Source: Amycolatopsis sp. 2-15
GTDB taxonomy: Bacteria; Actinomycetota; Actinomycetes; Mycobacteriales; Pseudonocardiaceae
NCBI RefSeq assembly: GCF_030285625.1
Contig: NZ_CP127294.1
Coordinates: 8,030,001-8,094,000 of the forward strand
Direction of reading: 5' to 3'
Length of the DNA stretch: 64,000 bases
Part shown: piece after piece, positions 16,830-29,823 of the stretch
How positions within the stretch are numbered: position 1 is the stretch's first letter
Layout of the letters: the number at the start of each line of letters is the position of its first letter
Made by a program: the position numbers and the translations under genes
Notes under the pieces: generated by a model
What the model saw: the letters and a program-made list of their open reading frames with translations, nothing else
The model's database searches: none
What the model was told of the DNA's origin: nothing

Positions 16830-16923
16830 GGCGCCCTCCCGACGGTGTCGGAGGCCTTCACCGTACCCACGCCCGCGCCGGCGTGCGCGCCCTCGCCGAA
16901 CCCGCGCCCCACAACCCACGAGC

Positions 16924-16993
16924 CGCGGTCCGGCCATGACGGGGGGATGGCCGGACCGCGGGTGCCGCCACGGTGCGGGGGGTGCGGCGGCAC
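16924..16993 (-). terminator. Two consecutive stem-loops after the 83-residue gene
   Basis: The first is a perfect 13-bp stem, 16924-16936 with 16948-16960 (arms reading CGCGGTCCGGCCA and TGGCCGGACCGCG). The second is an 8-bp stem, GTGCCGCC at 16972-16979 with GGCGGCAC at 16986-16993. Both lie between the small gene ending at 17000 and the kinase start at 16829, so they likely terminate the small gene's transcript. Confidence 0.55.
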
Positions 16994-16999
16994 GCCCTG

Positions 17000-17251
17000 T
17001 CAGTGCAGGGCCTCCCACAGGACCGCGATCGCTTGCACAGTCGCGGCGTTCGTCGCGTGTGTGTCCTGGACCGGGTCGAGCATCATGAAGCCGTGCTGCA
17101 GCGAGCCACTCCTCGTCGACGGCGGCTTCACCACGTCGCCTGTCTCCAGGGCGTCGAGCACCCCGATGAGCAACGACCGGCTCGCCGTGGCCTCGGCCTG
17201 CGGCTGAGCCACCGATCCGAGGAGCGAGTCCGGCATGTCGTGGGTGGCCAT
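17000..17251 (-). CDS. Small hypothetical protein
   Basis: 83 residues, with the start at 17251 supported by AAGGAG seven bases upstream. The sequence begins MATHDMPDSLLGSVAQPQAE and ends TVQAIAVLWEALH. It looks helical and soluble, with no motif I know. It is flanked by a divergent quinone-reductase-like gene and by terminator hairpins, so it is probably a single-gene unit. The strong ribosome binding site and matching stop/terminator arrangement argue that it is real despite its size. Confidence 0.5.
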   Translation of the reverse strand: MATHDMPDSLLGSVAQPQAEATASRSLLIGVLDALETGDVVKPPSTRSGSLQHGFMMLDPVQDTHATNAATVQAIAVLWEALH

Positions 17252-17443
17252 CGTTCGCTCCTTCGTCGGTCCGGGGGGTGGGCTCGTACCGCCAGCCTTG
17301 CGCGCGAGGCGCCGCGGAGCCATCGAGCAGCCACCACGGATACTCAGGCGCCGGTGTGGGGTAAACCCACGCCGAGGCGACCCCGCCCGGAGGAATTCCG
17401 GCGGTCGCGGAATAGGCCCGCGGAGTGCGGGATTGCACGAGGC

Positions 17444-18469
17444 ATGAAGGCTGTCACGTTCACCCGCCACGGCGGGCCGGAAGTGTTGTCGCTGTCGGAG
17501 CGGGACGTCCCGGAGCCGGGCGCCGGCGAGGTCCGGGTGCGGATCGTCGTGTCGGCGGTGAACCCCACGGACTGGAAGTCGCGCCGCGGCCCCGGAGAGC
17601 TCGCCGGTCCGGCCGTGCCCAACCAGGACGGCGCCGGCGTGGTCGACGCCGTCGGGCCGGGCGTCACGGAGTTCGCGGCCGGCGACCGCGTGTGGGTGCT
17701 GCTGGCCGCGGCCCACTCCCCCGCGTCCGGAACGGCGCAGGAGTACACCGTGCTGCCCGCCGAACGGCTCGTACGCCTGCCCGACACGGTCGGCTTCGAC
17801 GAGGGCGCCGGGTTCGCCATCCCCGCGCTCACCGCGCACCGCGCCCTGACCGTCGCCGAGGACGGACCGACCCGGCTCGCGCCGGGCGCGCTCGCCGGCC
17901 GTACCGTCCTGGTCACGGGCGGGGCGGGCGCCGTCGGCAACGCCACCATCCAGCTCGCCCGCTGGGCCGGTGCGACCGTGCTCACCACCGTGAGCACCGA
18001 GGCCAAAGCCACCCTCGCCCGGGCGGCCGGTGCGGACCACGCGCTGCTCTACACCTCCGGCGACCTGGCGGCCGAGATCCGGGCGATCGCCCCCGACGGC
18101 GTGGACCTCGTGGTCGAGGTCGCCGCCGGCACGAACGCCGGGCTGCACGCCGACGTCTTGCGCACCCGCGGCACCGTCGCGGCCTACGGCGACGACCGCG
18201 GCACCGGCACCATCACCCTCGAGTTCGGCCGCAACCTGTGGCTGAACTCGCGTTACCAGTTCCTGGTCCTCTACACCGTCGGCCTGGACAAGCTACGCGC
18301 CGGCGCGCAGGACGTCACCGCGGCCCTCGTCGACGGCGCCCTTCGCCTGGGCGAGGAACGCGGCCTGCCGGTGCACCGCTTCCCGCTGGCCGACACCGCG
18401 AAAGCCCACGAAGCGTCGGAGAACGGCGCGACGGGCAAGATCCTCATCGACGTGACACCCGCCGGCTGA
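17444..18469 (+). CDS. Quinone oxidoreductase-like protein (zinc-independent MDR family)
   Basis: 341 residues from the ATG at 17444. The medium-chain dehydrogenase/reductase fold is clear: the N-terminal MKAVTFTRHGGPEVLSLSER, the substrate domain with NPTDWKSRRGPGE, and the NADPH-binding loop VLVTGGAGAVGNATIQLA. Zinc-binding cysteines are absent, placing it with NADPH:quinone reductases. It ends against a 15-bp stem shared with the convergent SDR gene. The electron acceptor in vivo is unknown. Confidence 0.85.
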   Translation: MKAVTFTRHGGPEVLSLSERDVPEPGAGEVRVRIVVSAVNPTDWKSRRGPGELAGPAVPNQDGAGVVDAVGPGVTEFAAGDRVWVLLAAAHSPASGTAQEYTVLPAERLVRLPDTVGFDEGAGFAIPALTAHRALTVAEDGPTRLAPGALAGRTVLVTGGAGAVGNATIQLARWAGATVLTTVSTEAKATLARAAGADHALLYTSGDLAAEIRAIAPDGVDLVVEVAAGTNAGLHADVLRTRGTVAAYGDDRGTGTITLEFGRNLWLNSRYQFLVLYTVGLDKLRAGAQDVTAALVDGALRLGEERGLPVHRFPLADTAKAHEASENGATGKILIDVTPAG

Positions 18470-18474
18470 ACACC

Positions 18475-18507
18475 CGCGCCGGTCACCGGAGCCCGGTGAC
18501 CGGCGCG
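18475..18507. terminator. Perfect 15-bp stem, 3-nt loop, between convergent genes
   Basis: CGCGCCGGTCACCGG (18475-18489) is fully complementary to CCGGTGACCGGCGCG (18493-18507) around an AGC loop. The left arm includes the stop codon of the SDR gene, so the 3' end of that coding sequence doubles as terminator. It should stop transcription from both directions. Confidence 0.65.
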
Positions 18508-19409
18508 GTCACGAAGTCCGGATCCACCCCCGTGAGTTCCGCGCTCAGTTCCCACAGCCGACGGCCGGTCGCGGAGTCGGCGAGCGGCCCCTTCGGCATT
18601 TCGAGGCGCGGTTTTCCCCTCAGGCCGAAGAACCGCGGCCCCCACAGCTGTCCATTGCGGATAGACGGGTCGAGCGCCGCGTGCACGGACGGCCACGCGC
18701 CCGCGTCTTTTCCTTGCAGCACCAAGCCGGCCGGCACCGCGCGGAGCAGTTGCCCGGTCGTCCGCGAGTGAACCGGCGGCCGCGAAGGAGTCAGGTCGTC
18801 CAGCGCGCCGCCCGGGTGGACCACGACGCTGAGGGCACGGCTGCCCGCGGAGTCGAGGCGGCGGGCGAGCTCGAAGCCGAACAGCATCTGGGCCAGTTTG
18901 GCGCGCTCGTACGCCCGCTTCGGCTCGAAGGCGCGGGTGCTCTGCAGATCGTCGAGGTCGAGGTGCGCGGAGCGGGCCGTGAAGCTGCCGGTCGTCACCA
19001 CGCGGCCGCGCGACAACCGAGGCCACAGCAGGGCCGTGAGGGCGAAGTGGCCGAGGTGGTTGGTGCCGAACGTCAGCTCGTGGCCGGCCGGGGTCTCGCG
19101 TCGCCGGGGCCCTTCGAGGAGCACCCCCGCGTTGAGGACGGCCACGTCGAGCCGCGGCACGTCCAGCGCGTCGGCCGAGGATTTCAGCGAGGCGAGGTCG
19201 GCGAGGTCGAGGCGCACCGCCGTGACCCGGGCGCCGGGCACCCGCGCCTGGATGGCTCCGATCGCGGAGGCGGCCTTCGCCGGGTCGCGGCTGCCGAGCA
19301 CCACGGCGGCGCCGGCGGCGGCGAGCTGCTCGGCGACGAAGTAGCCGATGCCGGCGTTGCCGCCGGTCACCAGCGCGATCGTGGACTGGGTCGGCATGAC
19401 GAGTCTCAT
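18483..19409 (-). CDS. Short-chain dehydrogenase/reductase
   Basis: 308 residues from the ATG at 19409; a second ATG at 19397 is possible. The NAD(P)-binding motif TGGNAGIG, the LNAGV segment, and the catalytic YxxxK as AYERAKLAQ are all present, with FGTNHLGHFALT before them. The C-terminal extension and overall layout resemble the retinol dehydrogenase/protochlorophyllide-reductase-like group. It is divergent from a TetR gene 55 bp away and probably repressed by it. The substrate is unknown. Confidence 0.85.
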   Translation of the reverse strand: MRLVMPTQSTIALVTGGNAGIGYFVAEQLAAAGAAVVLGSRDPAKAASAIGAIQARVPGARVTAVRLDLADLASLKSSADALDVPRLDVAVLNAGVLLEGPRRRETPAGHELTFGTNHLGHFALTALLWPRLSRGRVVTTGSFTARSAHLDLDDLQSTRAFEPKRAYERAKLAQMLFGFELARRLDSAGSRALSVVVHPGGALDDLTPSRPPVHSRTTGQLLRAVPAGLVLQGKDAGAWPSVHAALDPSIRNGQLWGPRFFGLRGKPRLEMPKGPLADSATGRRLWELSAELTGVDPDFVTAPVTGLR

Positions 19410-19413
19410 TTCT

Positions 19414-19441
19414 GTAGTCCCTGTGATTTCAGAGTAACTAC
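19414..19441. promoter_or_regulatory. Inverted repeat in the SDR/TetR divergent promoter
   Basis: GTAGT at 19414-19418 is inverted as ACTAC at 19437-19441 in the AT-rich 55-bp region between the SDR and TetR starts. A repeat here would let the TetR protein control both genes. The arms are only 5 bp, so this is tentative. Confidence 0.35.
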
Positions 19442-19464
19442 GTTTTTCAGCTATCGTCAGCCGC

Positions 19465-20049
19465 ATGCCTGCCACCCCCGGCCGACGCGAACGCAAGAAG
19501 GCCCGCACCCGCCAGGCGCTTGACGAAGCCGCCCTGCGCCTGTTCCTGGCGCACGGCTACGACCACGTCACCGTGGCGCGGATCGCCGAGGAGGCCGACG
19601 TCTCCGTCGCCACGCTTTTCGCCCACGTGCCCGACGGCAAGGAAGCCCTGATCTTCGACGACGGCACCGAGCGCCGCGAAGGTCTCGTCGCGGCCGTGCG
19701 CGAGCGCGAAGCCGGCGAGCCCGTTCTCACCGCCCTGCGCCGGTTCTTCGCGAGCCGGGGGCCGTTCGCCGCCGAACTGCCGCCCGAGTACGAACGCAAG
19801 CGCGCCTTGATCGTCACCACGCCGGCCCTGCGCGGGTACGCGCGCAAGCTCTGGATCGCGAGCGAGGACGCGCTGACCGATGCGATCGCCGACGCGAGCG
19901 ACCTGCCCGCGACCGACATGGCGGCCCGGGCCCTGGCCCGCTACGTGCTGGAGATCCCCGACCTCACCGGCACCGAGCCCGACCCGCTCGCCGCGCTGAA
20001 CGTCGTGTTCGATCTCCTCGAGGCCGGCTGGCCCCAGCGGCCCGCCTGA
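19465..20049 (+). CDS. TetR family transcriptional regulator
   Basis: 194 residues. The N-terminal DNA-binding domain reads RRERKKARTRQALDEAALRL, then FLAHGYDHVTVARIAEEADV and ATLFAHVPDGKEAL. The C-terminal ligand domain is standard length. It is divergent from the SDR gene and most likely represses it through the shared promoter. The helix-turn-helix is intact, so it should be functional; the inducer is unknown. Confidence 0.88.
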   Translation: MPATPGRRERKKARTRQALDEAALRLFLAHGYDHVTVARIAEEADVSVATLFAHVPDGKEALIFDDGTERREGLVAAVREREAGEPVLTALRRFFASRGPFAAELPPEYERKRALIVTTPALRGYARKLWIASEDALTDAIADASDLPATDMAARALARYVLEIPDLTGTEPDPLAALNVVFDLLEAGWPQRPA

Positions 20050-20206
20050 GCACCCCCGAACGCGCGAGGCCACACTTTCGCAGGTACCGCGCCGGACGGC
20101 GCAGCCGGTATACCTGGTCCCACGCACCAATAGGTCTGGACCATCACGGTAGCCGACCGGGGTGTCGGCCCGGCCGCGCCCCGGCACCGTCCTTTGTGGA
20201 GGTACC

Positions 20207-20638
20207 ATGCACCGGCTGGACGCGATCCGCGACCACGCGATCGGACTCTTCCGCATCGTCGTGGGGTTCCTCTTCGCCTGCCACGGCGTGAAAACCCTCT
20301 TCGGCCTCCTCGGCGCCCACGCCCCCGCGCAGGTCGGCTCGTGGCCCGGCTGGTGGGCGGCGCTCGTCCAGCTCGTGGCGGGCACGCTGGTGCTCCTCGG
20401 CATCGGCACCCGCGCGGCCGCGCTGATCGGCTCCGGATCGATGGCCTTCGCCTACTTCACCGTCCACGCACCGAACGACGTGCTGCCGATCCAGAACGGC
20501 GGTGAGCAGGCCGCGCTGTTCTGCTGGACGTTGCTGGTGCTCGCCTTCACCGGACCAGGCCGGTTCGCGCTCACGGGAGCACTCGCGGCTTTCCGTGCCC
20601 CTCAACAGGAAGACCCCCGCGCACCCGTACGGGGGTGA
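20207..20638 (+). CDS. DoxX family membrane protein
   Basis: 143 residues from the ATG at 20207 with TGGAGG upstream. Four membrane segments are visible: about 11-33 (GLFRIVVGFLFACHGVKTLF), 45-68 (WWAALVQLVAGTLVLLGIG), 70-90 and 105-125. The N-terminal FRIVVGFLFACHG segment is typical of DoxX. Such proteins are linked in other actinomycetes to thiol and oxidative stress complexes at the membrane, but the role here is not shown. Its 3' end overlaps a 12-bp terminator stem shared with groEL. Confidence 0.8.
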   Translation: MHRLDAIRDHAIGLFRIVVGFLFACHGVKTLFGLLGAHAPAQVGSWPGWWAALVQLVAGTLVLLGIGTRAAALIGSGSMAFAYFTVHAPNDVLPIQNGGEQAALFCWTLLVLAFTGPGRFALTGALAAFRAPQQEDPRAPVRG

Positions 20639-20652
20639 GATGCGCGGGGGTC
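20612..20652. terminator. 12-bp stem between DoxX and groEL
   Basis: GACCCCCGCGCA (20612-20623) is fully complementary to TGCGCGGGGGTC (20641-20652). The loop itself contains a small palindrome, CCCGTACGGG. The hairpin lies over the DoxX stop codon and just beyond the groEL stop, and should serve both convergent transcripts. Confidence 0.6.
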
Positions 20653-20676
20653 GAGTAGCCCGGACCAACAGCGGGA

Positions 20677-24168
<3,492 letters not shown>

Positions 24169-24169
<1 letters not shown>

Positions 24170-25206
24170 CACGGCGACGGAACCCCTACTGCCTCGACGG
24201 TCTCGGGCGCCTTGAGGTCGAGCCCCTCGGGCACTTCGAGCCCGTACAGGCGGGCCGCGTTGAGGCCGAGGATCTTCTTCTTGGTCTCGACCGTGAGCTT
24301 CTGGTAGTCGGAGAACTCCTCGCCGTCGGGCATCTGCCAGTCGACGAAGCCCTCCACCTGCCACTTCGGTTCCCAGATGGCGTAGTCGGCACCGAAGAGC
24401 ATCTTGTCCTCACCGACCCAGAACAGCAGCTCTCCCATCACCTTCGCGAAGAACCGCGGCCGTGCGTGCATGAGCCCGCCGATGACCACCGACAGGCCGG
24501 CGTAGACGTTGGGCTCCTGCGTGGCCATGAAGCAGAAGTCCTCGATCCGCGGCAGCCCCACGTGCTCGACGATGAAGTTGAGCTCCGGGAAGTTCGTGGC
24601 CGCGTAGTCCACGTCCCGCACGTCGAAGGCGTCCTTGTCCAGGGGCCAGATCGTCGGTCCCTTGTGGACGTGGATGTTCTTCACGCCCAGCTCCTGGCAC
24701 TTCTCCAGGTAGCGCGACGCCTCCGGGTCCCGCAGGCTCCAGCCGCGGGAGTCACCGTGCCACTCCGCGGTGTAGAGCTTGGCGCCCTTGCAACCCCAGC
24801 GCTGCACGCGCTCCTCGAGCCCCTTCAGGCCCGGGTCCCCGTCACGCGGGTCCCAGTTCGTGTTGACGATGAACCGGCCCGGGTACTTCTCGGCGAGCGC
24901 GCCGTTCGCCTCGGTGGTGTTGAAGCCCTCCTTGTACCACTGCCGGAGGCTCGTGGGCTGGAAGATCGCGACGTCCACGTGCCCGGCGTCGAACAGGTCG
25001 TACATCATCGTTTCTTCGTCGTACTTCTGGAACTTCTCGATCGGCCAATGGGTGTCGGCCGGGCCGAGGCTCTGGTACGCGTGGAAGCACTCGATCCAGC
25101 CCTTCGCGTACTGTTCCTGACCCGGAACCCAGTTGGCAGGGCTGGCATCCCAGAAGTGGGTGTGCCCGTCGACCACGAAGTACTTCTCGCCGTCCTTTTC
25201 GTACAC
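24169..25206 (-). CDS. Amidohydrolase-2 family protein of the monooxygenase operon
   Basis: 345 residues, GTG start with GGAAGGAG upstream. Metal-binding features of the amidohydrolase_2 barrel are VVDGHTHFWD near the N-terminus, the histidine in NIHVHKG, NFIVEHVGLPR, and the late Asp in LFGADYAIWE. It is coupled to the MIP18-like gene. Homologues accompany propane and acetone monooxygenase operons, where the role is not well settled. It may hydrolyse or decarboxylate a downstream metabolite, or act in hydroxylase assembly. Confidence 0.8.
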
Positions 25207-25251
25207 GGTGCTCCTTCCGGACTGAATCGCGTGCGTCCCCGCTCGCTGTTG

Positions 25252-25623
25252 TTACGACCGGGCTACGAGGTCGAAGTCGAGGTACTCGGCCGCGTCCTCG
25301 GGGTTGGCGAACATGATGGTGCGGTCGTCGAGGTGGACCATGCGCCCGTAGTGGGTCGACATGTTCTCCTCGAACTCCGCCGAGTTGAACCAGCCTTCCT
25401 CCTCGCCCGCCGCCTCGTCGATCTCGGAGTAGACGACGTCCATGCGACCGTCGGCGTCCACGCGGATCATCGAGGGCAGCGGCGTGATGGTCACGTTTTC
25501 CTTGCCACCCATGACCTCGGCCACGATCACGCCGACCTGGTTGTTCATCAGGGTGAACCCGCACCGGTTCGAGGCGGTGTTGTTGGACTTGTACGGGCTT
25601 TCCGCCGTCTTGAAGACAGTCAC
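25252..25623 (-). CDS. prmD: Monooxygenase coupling (effector) protein, MmoB/DmpM family
   Basis: 123 residues from a GTG that overlaps the stop of prmC (GTGA). The MmoB/DmpM fold is recognised from [20 protein letters not shown], the acidic EEEGW region and [20 protein letters not shown]. Coupling proteins bind the hydroxylase, tune substrate access to the diiron site and couple NADH oxidation to hydroxylation. The gene order hydroxylase large, reductase, hydroxylase small, coupling protein matches the prmABCD/mimABCD order of actinobacterial group 5 enzymes. Confidence 0.9.
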   Translation of the reverse strand: MTVFKTAESPYKSNNTASNRCGFTLMNNQVGVIVAEVMGGKENVTITPLPSMIRVDADGRMDVVYSEIDEAAGEEEGWFNSAEFEENMSTHYGRMVHLDDRTIMFANPEDAAEYLDFDLVARS

Positions 25624-26789
25624 TGGCTCAGCTCCTTCGGTGCCTGCAGACCCAGGTCGGACAGGATGCCGCCGAAGCGGCTCTTGGCGCGGTCGAGGCT
25701 GTCTTCGAACCGCATGGGCTTGGCGTCGGGCTGCGACCACAGCGGCTGCAGTGTCCGCGCTGCCAAGATGCACTTCGGCACCCACGCCGACAGCCACTGC
25801 TGCAGGAGCTGCCGGTTGTGGTCGGCGAATTCCTTGTCGTTGACCAACAGATCGAACATCGCCTTCGTGTAGCGCAGGTCGCGCTCGGAGAAGTCGAACT
25901 CCTCGGCACCGATCAGGGTCGGCGTCACGAAGTCGCCGTTGGCGGGTGCCGCCTGCTGCACCAGCCGGCTGCGGAAGAGCTCACCGACCAAAGGCTCGAA
26001 CACGATGTTCGCGGCGAAGATCGCCTCGCACCAGTCCCAGACCTCGGTGAGCGCCTCGGCCGTCTCGCGTACGCCCTGCCACGCCGGGTCCTCGTTCCAC
26101 GTCTCCAGGTGCGCGGTGCCGTCGAACGCGTCGATCTCTTCGGTCAGCGTGAGGTTGTACAGCGCCAGGTCCTGCGCCGCGCGGATGCGGTGCATGCTGT
26201 TCACGGAGATGGCGTTGTTGTGCATGTTGGTGGGCGCGCGCCGGTTGGCGTTGGCGTACAGGTACAGGCCCAGGCCTTGGTCCACGTGCATCCACGCACC
26301 GATGTGGTGCGAGACGAAGGTGACCCAGTTGGGATTCCACTGCTCGAACGCCTTCGACTGGCGGGCCGCGTCGATGTTCTGGTTGAGCTGGCGGACCACG
26401 TTGGCGTTGTAGCGGTAGAGGGTGAGCTCCCACTCCTCGTTGGGGTCGCGGAACTCGTGCCAGCCGTGCGCCGGCCACGGGTAGCCGGCGCCGCCGGAAC
26501 CGGGGCCGCGTTCGGGCTCGGGCCGGTCCGAACCCCACGCCTTGAGGGCGGTCCACTCGAGCGGGTAGCCGCCCTTGCCGTCGGAGAAGCCGTACAACCA
26601 GCCTTGGCTCAGGTAGTGCCGCGGGTCGGGCTGCACCTCGACGGTGACGTCCTCGTAGTGGCTCTGCTTGCGCTTCTTCGGGGTGAAGTAGTTGAAGTGC
26701 CGCTCCGTCGAATCCGGGAAGACCCGGGCGCCTGCTTCGGCATCGGTGAAGACCGGCTTGGGCACGCTGCGTTCTGACGTCGTTGTCAT
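25620..26789 (-). CDS. prmC: Soluble diiron monooxygenase, hydroxylase small (beta) subunit
   Basis: 389 residues. The protein resembles the ferritin-like beta subunit of propane/phenol-type hydroxylases ([20 protein letters not shown] near the N-terminus, [40 protein letters not shown]). It lacks the paired ExxH diiron ligands found in PrmA, as expected for the structural subunit. It pairs with PrmA to form the (alpha-beta)2 hydroxylase. It is coupled to prmD by a 4-bp overlap and follows prmB by 60 bp. Confidence 0.9.
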   Translation of the reverse strand: MTTTSERSVPKPVFTDAEAGARVFPDSTERHFNYFTPKKRKQSHYEDVTVEVQPDPRHYLSQGWLYGFSDGKGGYPLEWTALKAWGSDRPEPERGPGSGGAGYPWPAHGWHEFRDPNEEWELTLYRYNANVVRQLNQNIDAARQSKAFEQWNPNWVTFVSHHIGAWMHVDQGLGLYLYANANRRAPTNMHNNAISVNSMHRIRAAQDLALYNLTLTEEIDAFDGTAHLETWNEDPAWQGVRETAEALTEVWDWCEAIFAANIVFEPLVGELFRSRLVQQAAPANGDFVTPTLIGAEEFDFSERDLRYTKAMFDLLVNDKEFADHNRQLLQQWLSAWVPKCILAARTLQPLWSQPDAKPMRFEDSLDRAKSRFGGILSDLGLQAPKELSQ

Positions 26790-26849
26790 CGGTTTCTTTC
26801 CTTTGCGTCGGGCACTGGCCTCGCCTTTACCTCGGTGTCTCGGCCGGAC

Positions 26850-27899
26850 TCACGTCTCGTCCGCATCGCCGGTTGTCGTGAACTTGTCGTAGAAGATCCG
26901 CTTGTCCTCCACCCCCAGGGCCGGGAGCAGCTCCAGGGCCGCCTCCACCATGGGCGGCGGCCCGCACACGTAGACGTCGGTGCGGCCGAGGTCGGTCTCG
27001 AGCCGCCGCACGACCTCGGTGATCAGGCCGGCCTCGCCGTCCCAGCCGTCGCCGTCGGCGGGCTCCGACAGGGCCGGCACGAACCGGAATCCGGGGATCT
27101 TGTCCTCCAGGGCACGCAGCTCGTCCACAAAACAGAGGTCCTGGCGACCGCGGGCGCCGTAGTAGTAGGTCGCCTTCCGCTCGATACCGCGCTCGGCCAT
27201 CGACCGCAGCAGCGAGAGGATCGGCGCCATGCCGGCACCGCCTCCGAGGAACACCAAGTCCCGCTCGGGCGCGTCCCGCAGGGTGAAGACGCCGAACGGG
27301 CCGCTGATGTCGAGCCGGTCGCCGACTGAGACCGCGGTGTCCAGGAAGTGCGAGAACAACCCGTCCGGGTAGATCCTGATCACGAACTCCAGCAGGCCGG
27401 AGTCCCGGCTCGGGGTGTTCGCCATCGAGAACGACCGGGTGGCCTCGTGGCCCGGCACCGCGAAGTCGACGTACTGGCCGGGGAAGAACTTGAACGACTC
27501 GGTGTCCACGAGCCGGACCACGAGCCGCCGCAAGTCGTGCGTGACCTCTTCGAGAGAGACGACCTCCGCCACGGCCTCCTGGATCGGCAGTCCGGAGTGG
27601 ATCATCTCCTCGTCGTAGTTGAGCAGCTCGATCGTCAGGTCCTCGTACGCGTGCGCCCGGCAAAGGAGCGTGAAGCCCTCCTCCTTTTCGAAGTCGGGCA
27701 GCGCGAACGTCGAGTACCGGTCGTGGTCGACATCGTCGCCGTCGAGGATGAACGACTTGCAGGAGGCGCACTGGCCCTCCTTGCAACCGTGCATGAGCAT
27801 GATTCCCTGCTCGGCAGCGGCTCGCAGGATGTTCTGGTCCTCGTCGACCTCGATCTCGATCCCGACCGGCTCGAAGCGCACGTGGTGCTTGTTTCCCAT
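26850..27899 (-). CDS. prmB: Monooxygenase reductase, 2Fe-2S and FAD
   Basis: 349 residues. An N-terminal plant-type ferredoxin domain carries cysteines 39, 44, 47 and 80 (MHGCKEGQCASCKSF, TLLC). The FAD domain has RSFSMANTP, and the NADH domain has GGGAGMAPILSLLRSM and DVYVCGPPPMVEAAL. The protein passes electrons from NADH through FAD and the 2Fe-2S cluster to the diiron hydroxylase. It is the second enzyme gene of the operon, 106 bp after prmA. Domain order and length match PrmB/MimB and MmoC reductases. Confidence 0.92.
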   Translation of the reverse strand: MGNKHHVRFEPVGIEIEVDEDQNILRAAAEQGIMLMHGCKEGQCASCKSFILDGDDVDHDRYSTFALPDFEKEEGFTLLCRAHAYEDLTIELLNYDEEMIHSGLPIQEAVAEVVSLEEVTHDLRRLVVRLVDTESFKFFPGQYVDFAVPGHEATRSFSMANTPSRDSGLLEFVIRIYPDGLFSHFLDTAVSVGDRLDISGPFGVFTLRDAPERDLVFLGGGAGMAPILSLLRSMAERGIERKATYYYGARGRQDLCFVDELRALEDKIPGFRFVPALSEPADGDGWDGEAGLITEVVRRLETDLGRTDVYVCGPPPMVEAALELLPALGVEDKRIFYDKFTTTGDADET

Positions 27900-28005
27900 C
27901 GCTCCCCTACCTGACGCTGTCCGAGCTCGCACGCACCTCAGCTCGCCACCGACGGCGACCGGGCCCACCGTTGCGCCCGGTCGCCGGCGGAGACCGGCAG
28001 TCCGA

Positions 28006-29658
28006 TCAGGACGCTGCCCTGGCGGGCCTGCCCGCCGGACCCTGACGGTTGTAGTCGTCCTGGAACGCGGCCCGCTGCTCGGCGTTCATCTCGTTGAGCA
28101 GCACGTTCGGGCTCTGCAACGGCGGGCACCGGCGCAGGTGGTCCAGAGTCCACATCTTCTTCGGGTCGAGGTCGAGGTGCGGCTGCGCGACCAGGGTCTT
28201 GCCGTCGTCACGGACGTAACCCATGTCGGAGACCACGTCGGCCCAGTTCCAGCCGTGGTAGAGCGTCTCCCACTCCCGCTTGCCGATCAGCTGGCCCATG
28301 TTCGGCGTCTCGCGGCCCTGGTACGTCGGCCGGAAGGCTTCGACGTCGGTCCACCGGCAGGCTTCGTGGCAGTACGTACGCCACTGACCGTCCACTTCGG
28401 CCATGACCATGTCCTCACGCACGAGGCACGGGACCATGCAGGTCCAGCACCGGTGCGGGTAGACGTAGTCGACGTCCTCGAGCGCGATCGGGTTGTGCCC
28501 GTTCGGCACGGACAGGCGGCTGTAGTTCTCCCACCACTTGCCGTACTTGTCGTACCAGCCCGGGTACTTGTACTCGAACCACTCGAAGTCCTCGTCCGTC
28601 ATCGGGTCGATGCGCCAGTAGTTGGCGAGCCACCCGGTGGCGAAGAACTGCGCGACTTCGTGCACGTAGCCCTTGTCCCAGATCTGCTTCCACGCTTCTT
28701 CGATCAAGTCGTGCGGAATGACCAGACCGTACTTCTCGAGCGGGACGAGATAGCTGCGGTAGTAGTCGTCGTAGATCCACCGGCGCCACATCTCCGCGTA
28801 GCTTTCCCGGTCCTTGCGGCGGTCCTTCGTGCCGTACTCGATGAAGGTGCCGATGGCCGCGTCGACCACCCGGTGGTTGTTCCACCACGCGTAACGCAGG
28901 TCGCGTTCGAGCAGCTGATGGTTGCTTTCATCGGAAAGTGCCATCAACAGTGTGGCGTAACCGTTGCTGATGTGGCGGGACTCGTCGGACTGCACCGAGT
29001 GGAACACCGTCGGCAGCAGATAGTCGCCATTGGCCGCGGCCTCGGCGGGCATGGCGACGAACAGCGTGTTGGTGAACGCCGTCTCGGCCACGATCGTGAG
29101 GTAGATGCTCGCCGCGGTGATGGCGTCACCGGTGATGAAACCCTCGGCGAACTGCCGGCCGATCGTGCCGCAGTAGTCGTTCTGGAAGTTGCGCAGGCTC
29201 GAGTTGAAGCCGGCCGGGTCGATGTAGTTGTTCATGTACAGGCGCTTCAGGTTCTGCTGGATCGTCGAGTGGCGTACCTCGTCGATCATCTGGATCGCCT
29301 GGCCGTTGTGCAGTTCCGGGTTCGGCACCGTGCGGAACAGCAGCGGCATGGCCCGCGCCGCGGAGATCTCCGGCAACGGGATGATGGACAGGAACAGCTT
29401 CTGCCACTCCAGCCACCGTTCCTGGACCTGCCGGAACATGTTGCCTCGGATGGCGCCGTCCTCGGCCCCGTATACGCGGTGGTCCTTTTCCTCCTGCATC
29501 GGGAAGTAGGAACGGAGCACCTGCTTGAGCGGGTCCTTCTTCTTGGCCTTCTGGAACGTGTAATCGGTTCCGTAGTGCGACACCGGCTGGTGGTACACCG
29601 GTTCCCACGACAGCTCCTGGATCTTCTGGTGGGCTTTCGCCACACTCTGGCGGCTCAT
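28006..29658 (-). CDS. prmA: Soluble diiron monooxygenase, hydroxylase large (alpha) subunit
   Basis: 550 residues, with AAGGAGA before the ATG. The full diiron ligand set is visible: Glu97 (LPEISA), Glu127 and His130 (DEVRHS), Glu192 (VAETAF), Glu226 and His229 (SDESRH). This is the two ExRH pattern of soluble diiron monooxygenases. Length and operon order fit the group 5 propane monooxygenase / MimA enzymes of Gordonia, Rhodococcus and mycobacteria, which also act on acetone, phenol, cyclic ethers or chlorinated solvents in some hosts. The exact substrate cannot be read from sequence. It is inside the cytoplasm and depends on the operon's GroEL by analogy. Confidence 0.93.
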   Translation of the reverse strand: MSRQSVAKAHQKIQELSWEPVYHQPVSHYGTDYTFQKAKKKDPLKQVLRSYFPMQEEKDHRVYGAEDGAIRGNMFRQVQERWLEWQKLFLSIIPLPEISAARAMPLLFRTVPNPELHNGQAIQMIDEVRHSTIQQNLKRLYMNNYIDPAGFNSSLRNFQNDYCGTIGRQFAEGFITGDAITAASIYLTIVAETAFTNTLFVAMPAEAAANGDYLLPTVFHSVQSDESRHISNGYATLLMALSDESNHQLLERDLRYAWWNNHRVVDAAIGTFIEYGTKDRRKDRESYAEMWRRWIYDDYYRSYLVPLEKYGLVIPHDLIEEAWKQIWDKGYVHEVAQFFATGWLANYWRIDPMTDEDFEWFEYKYPGWYDKYGKWWENYSRLSVPNGHNPIALEDVDYVYPHRCWTCMVPCLVREDMVMAEVDGQWRTYCHEACRWTDVEAFRPTYQGRETPNMGQLIGKREWETLYHGWNWADVVSDMGYVRDDGKTLVAQPHLDLDPKKMWTLDHLRRCPPLQSPNVLLNEMNAEQRAAFQDDYNRQGPAGRPARAAS

Positions 29659-29791
29659 GGTCTCTCCTTACCCGTCGCGCCACGACGGCTGCTGGCTCGC
29701 CCAGCCCGTACCGCGGTACCCGGTTCACCCGGCCGGACCGGCGCGTGAAGTCCTGCGAAGACGATTAGGGGGGCGGCCCGCGAAACCGCGA

Positions 29792-29806
29792 GTCTCAATA
29801 CGAGAC
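29792..29806. promoter_or_regulatory. GTCTCA-N3-CGAGAC site upstream of prmA
   Basis: GTCTC at 29792-29796 and GAGAC at 29802-29806 form an inverted repeat with a 5-bp spacer, between the leader gene and prmA. The same arrangement recurs at 30125-30139. Two matching sites around one operon head suggest binding by the divergent AcoR/MimR-type activator. Confidence 0.5.
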
Positions 29807-29823
29807 AAGCCGCGGAGATTTTT

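Noticed and set aside
29708..29719. 12-bp palindrome GTACCGCGGTAC in the prmA leader as an operator
   Set aside because: Palindromic but only one copy and GC-rich, so chance is likely; the repeated GTCTC/GAGAC sites are better candidates.
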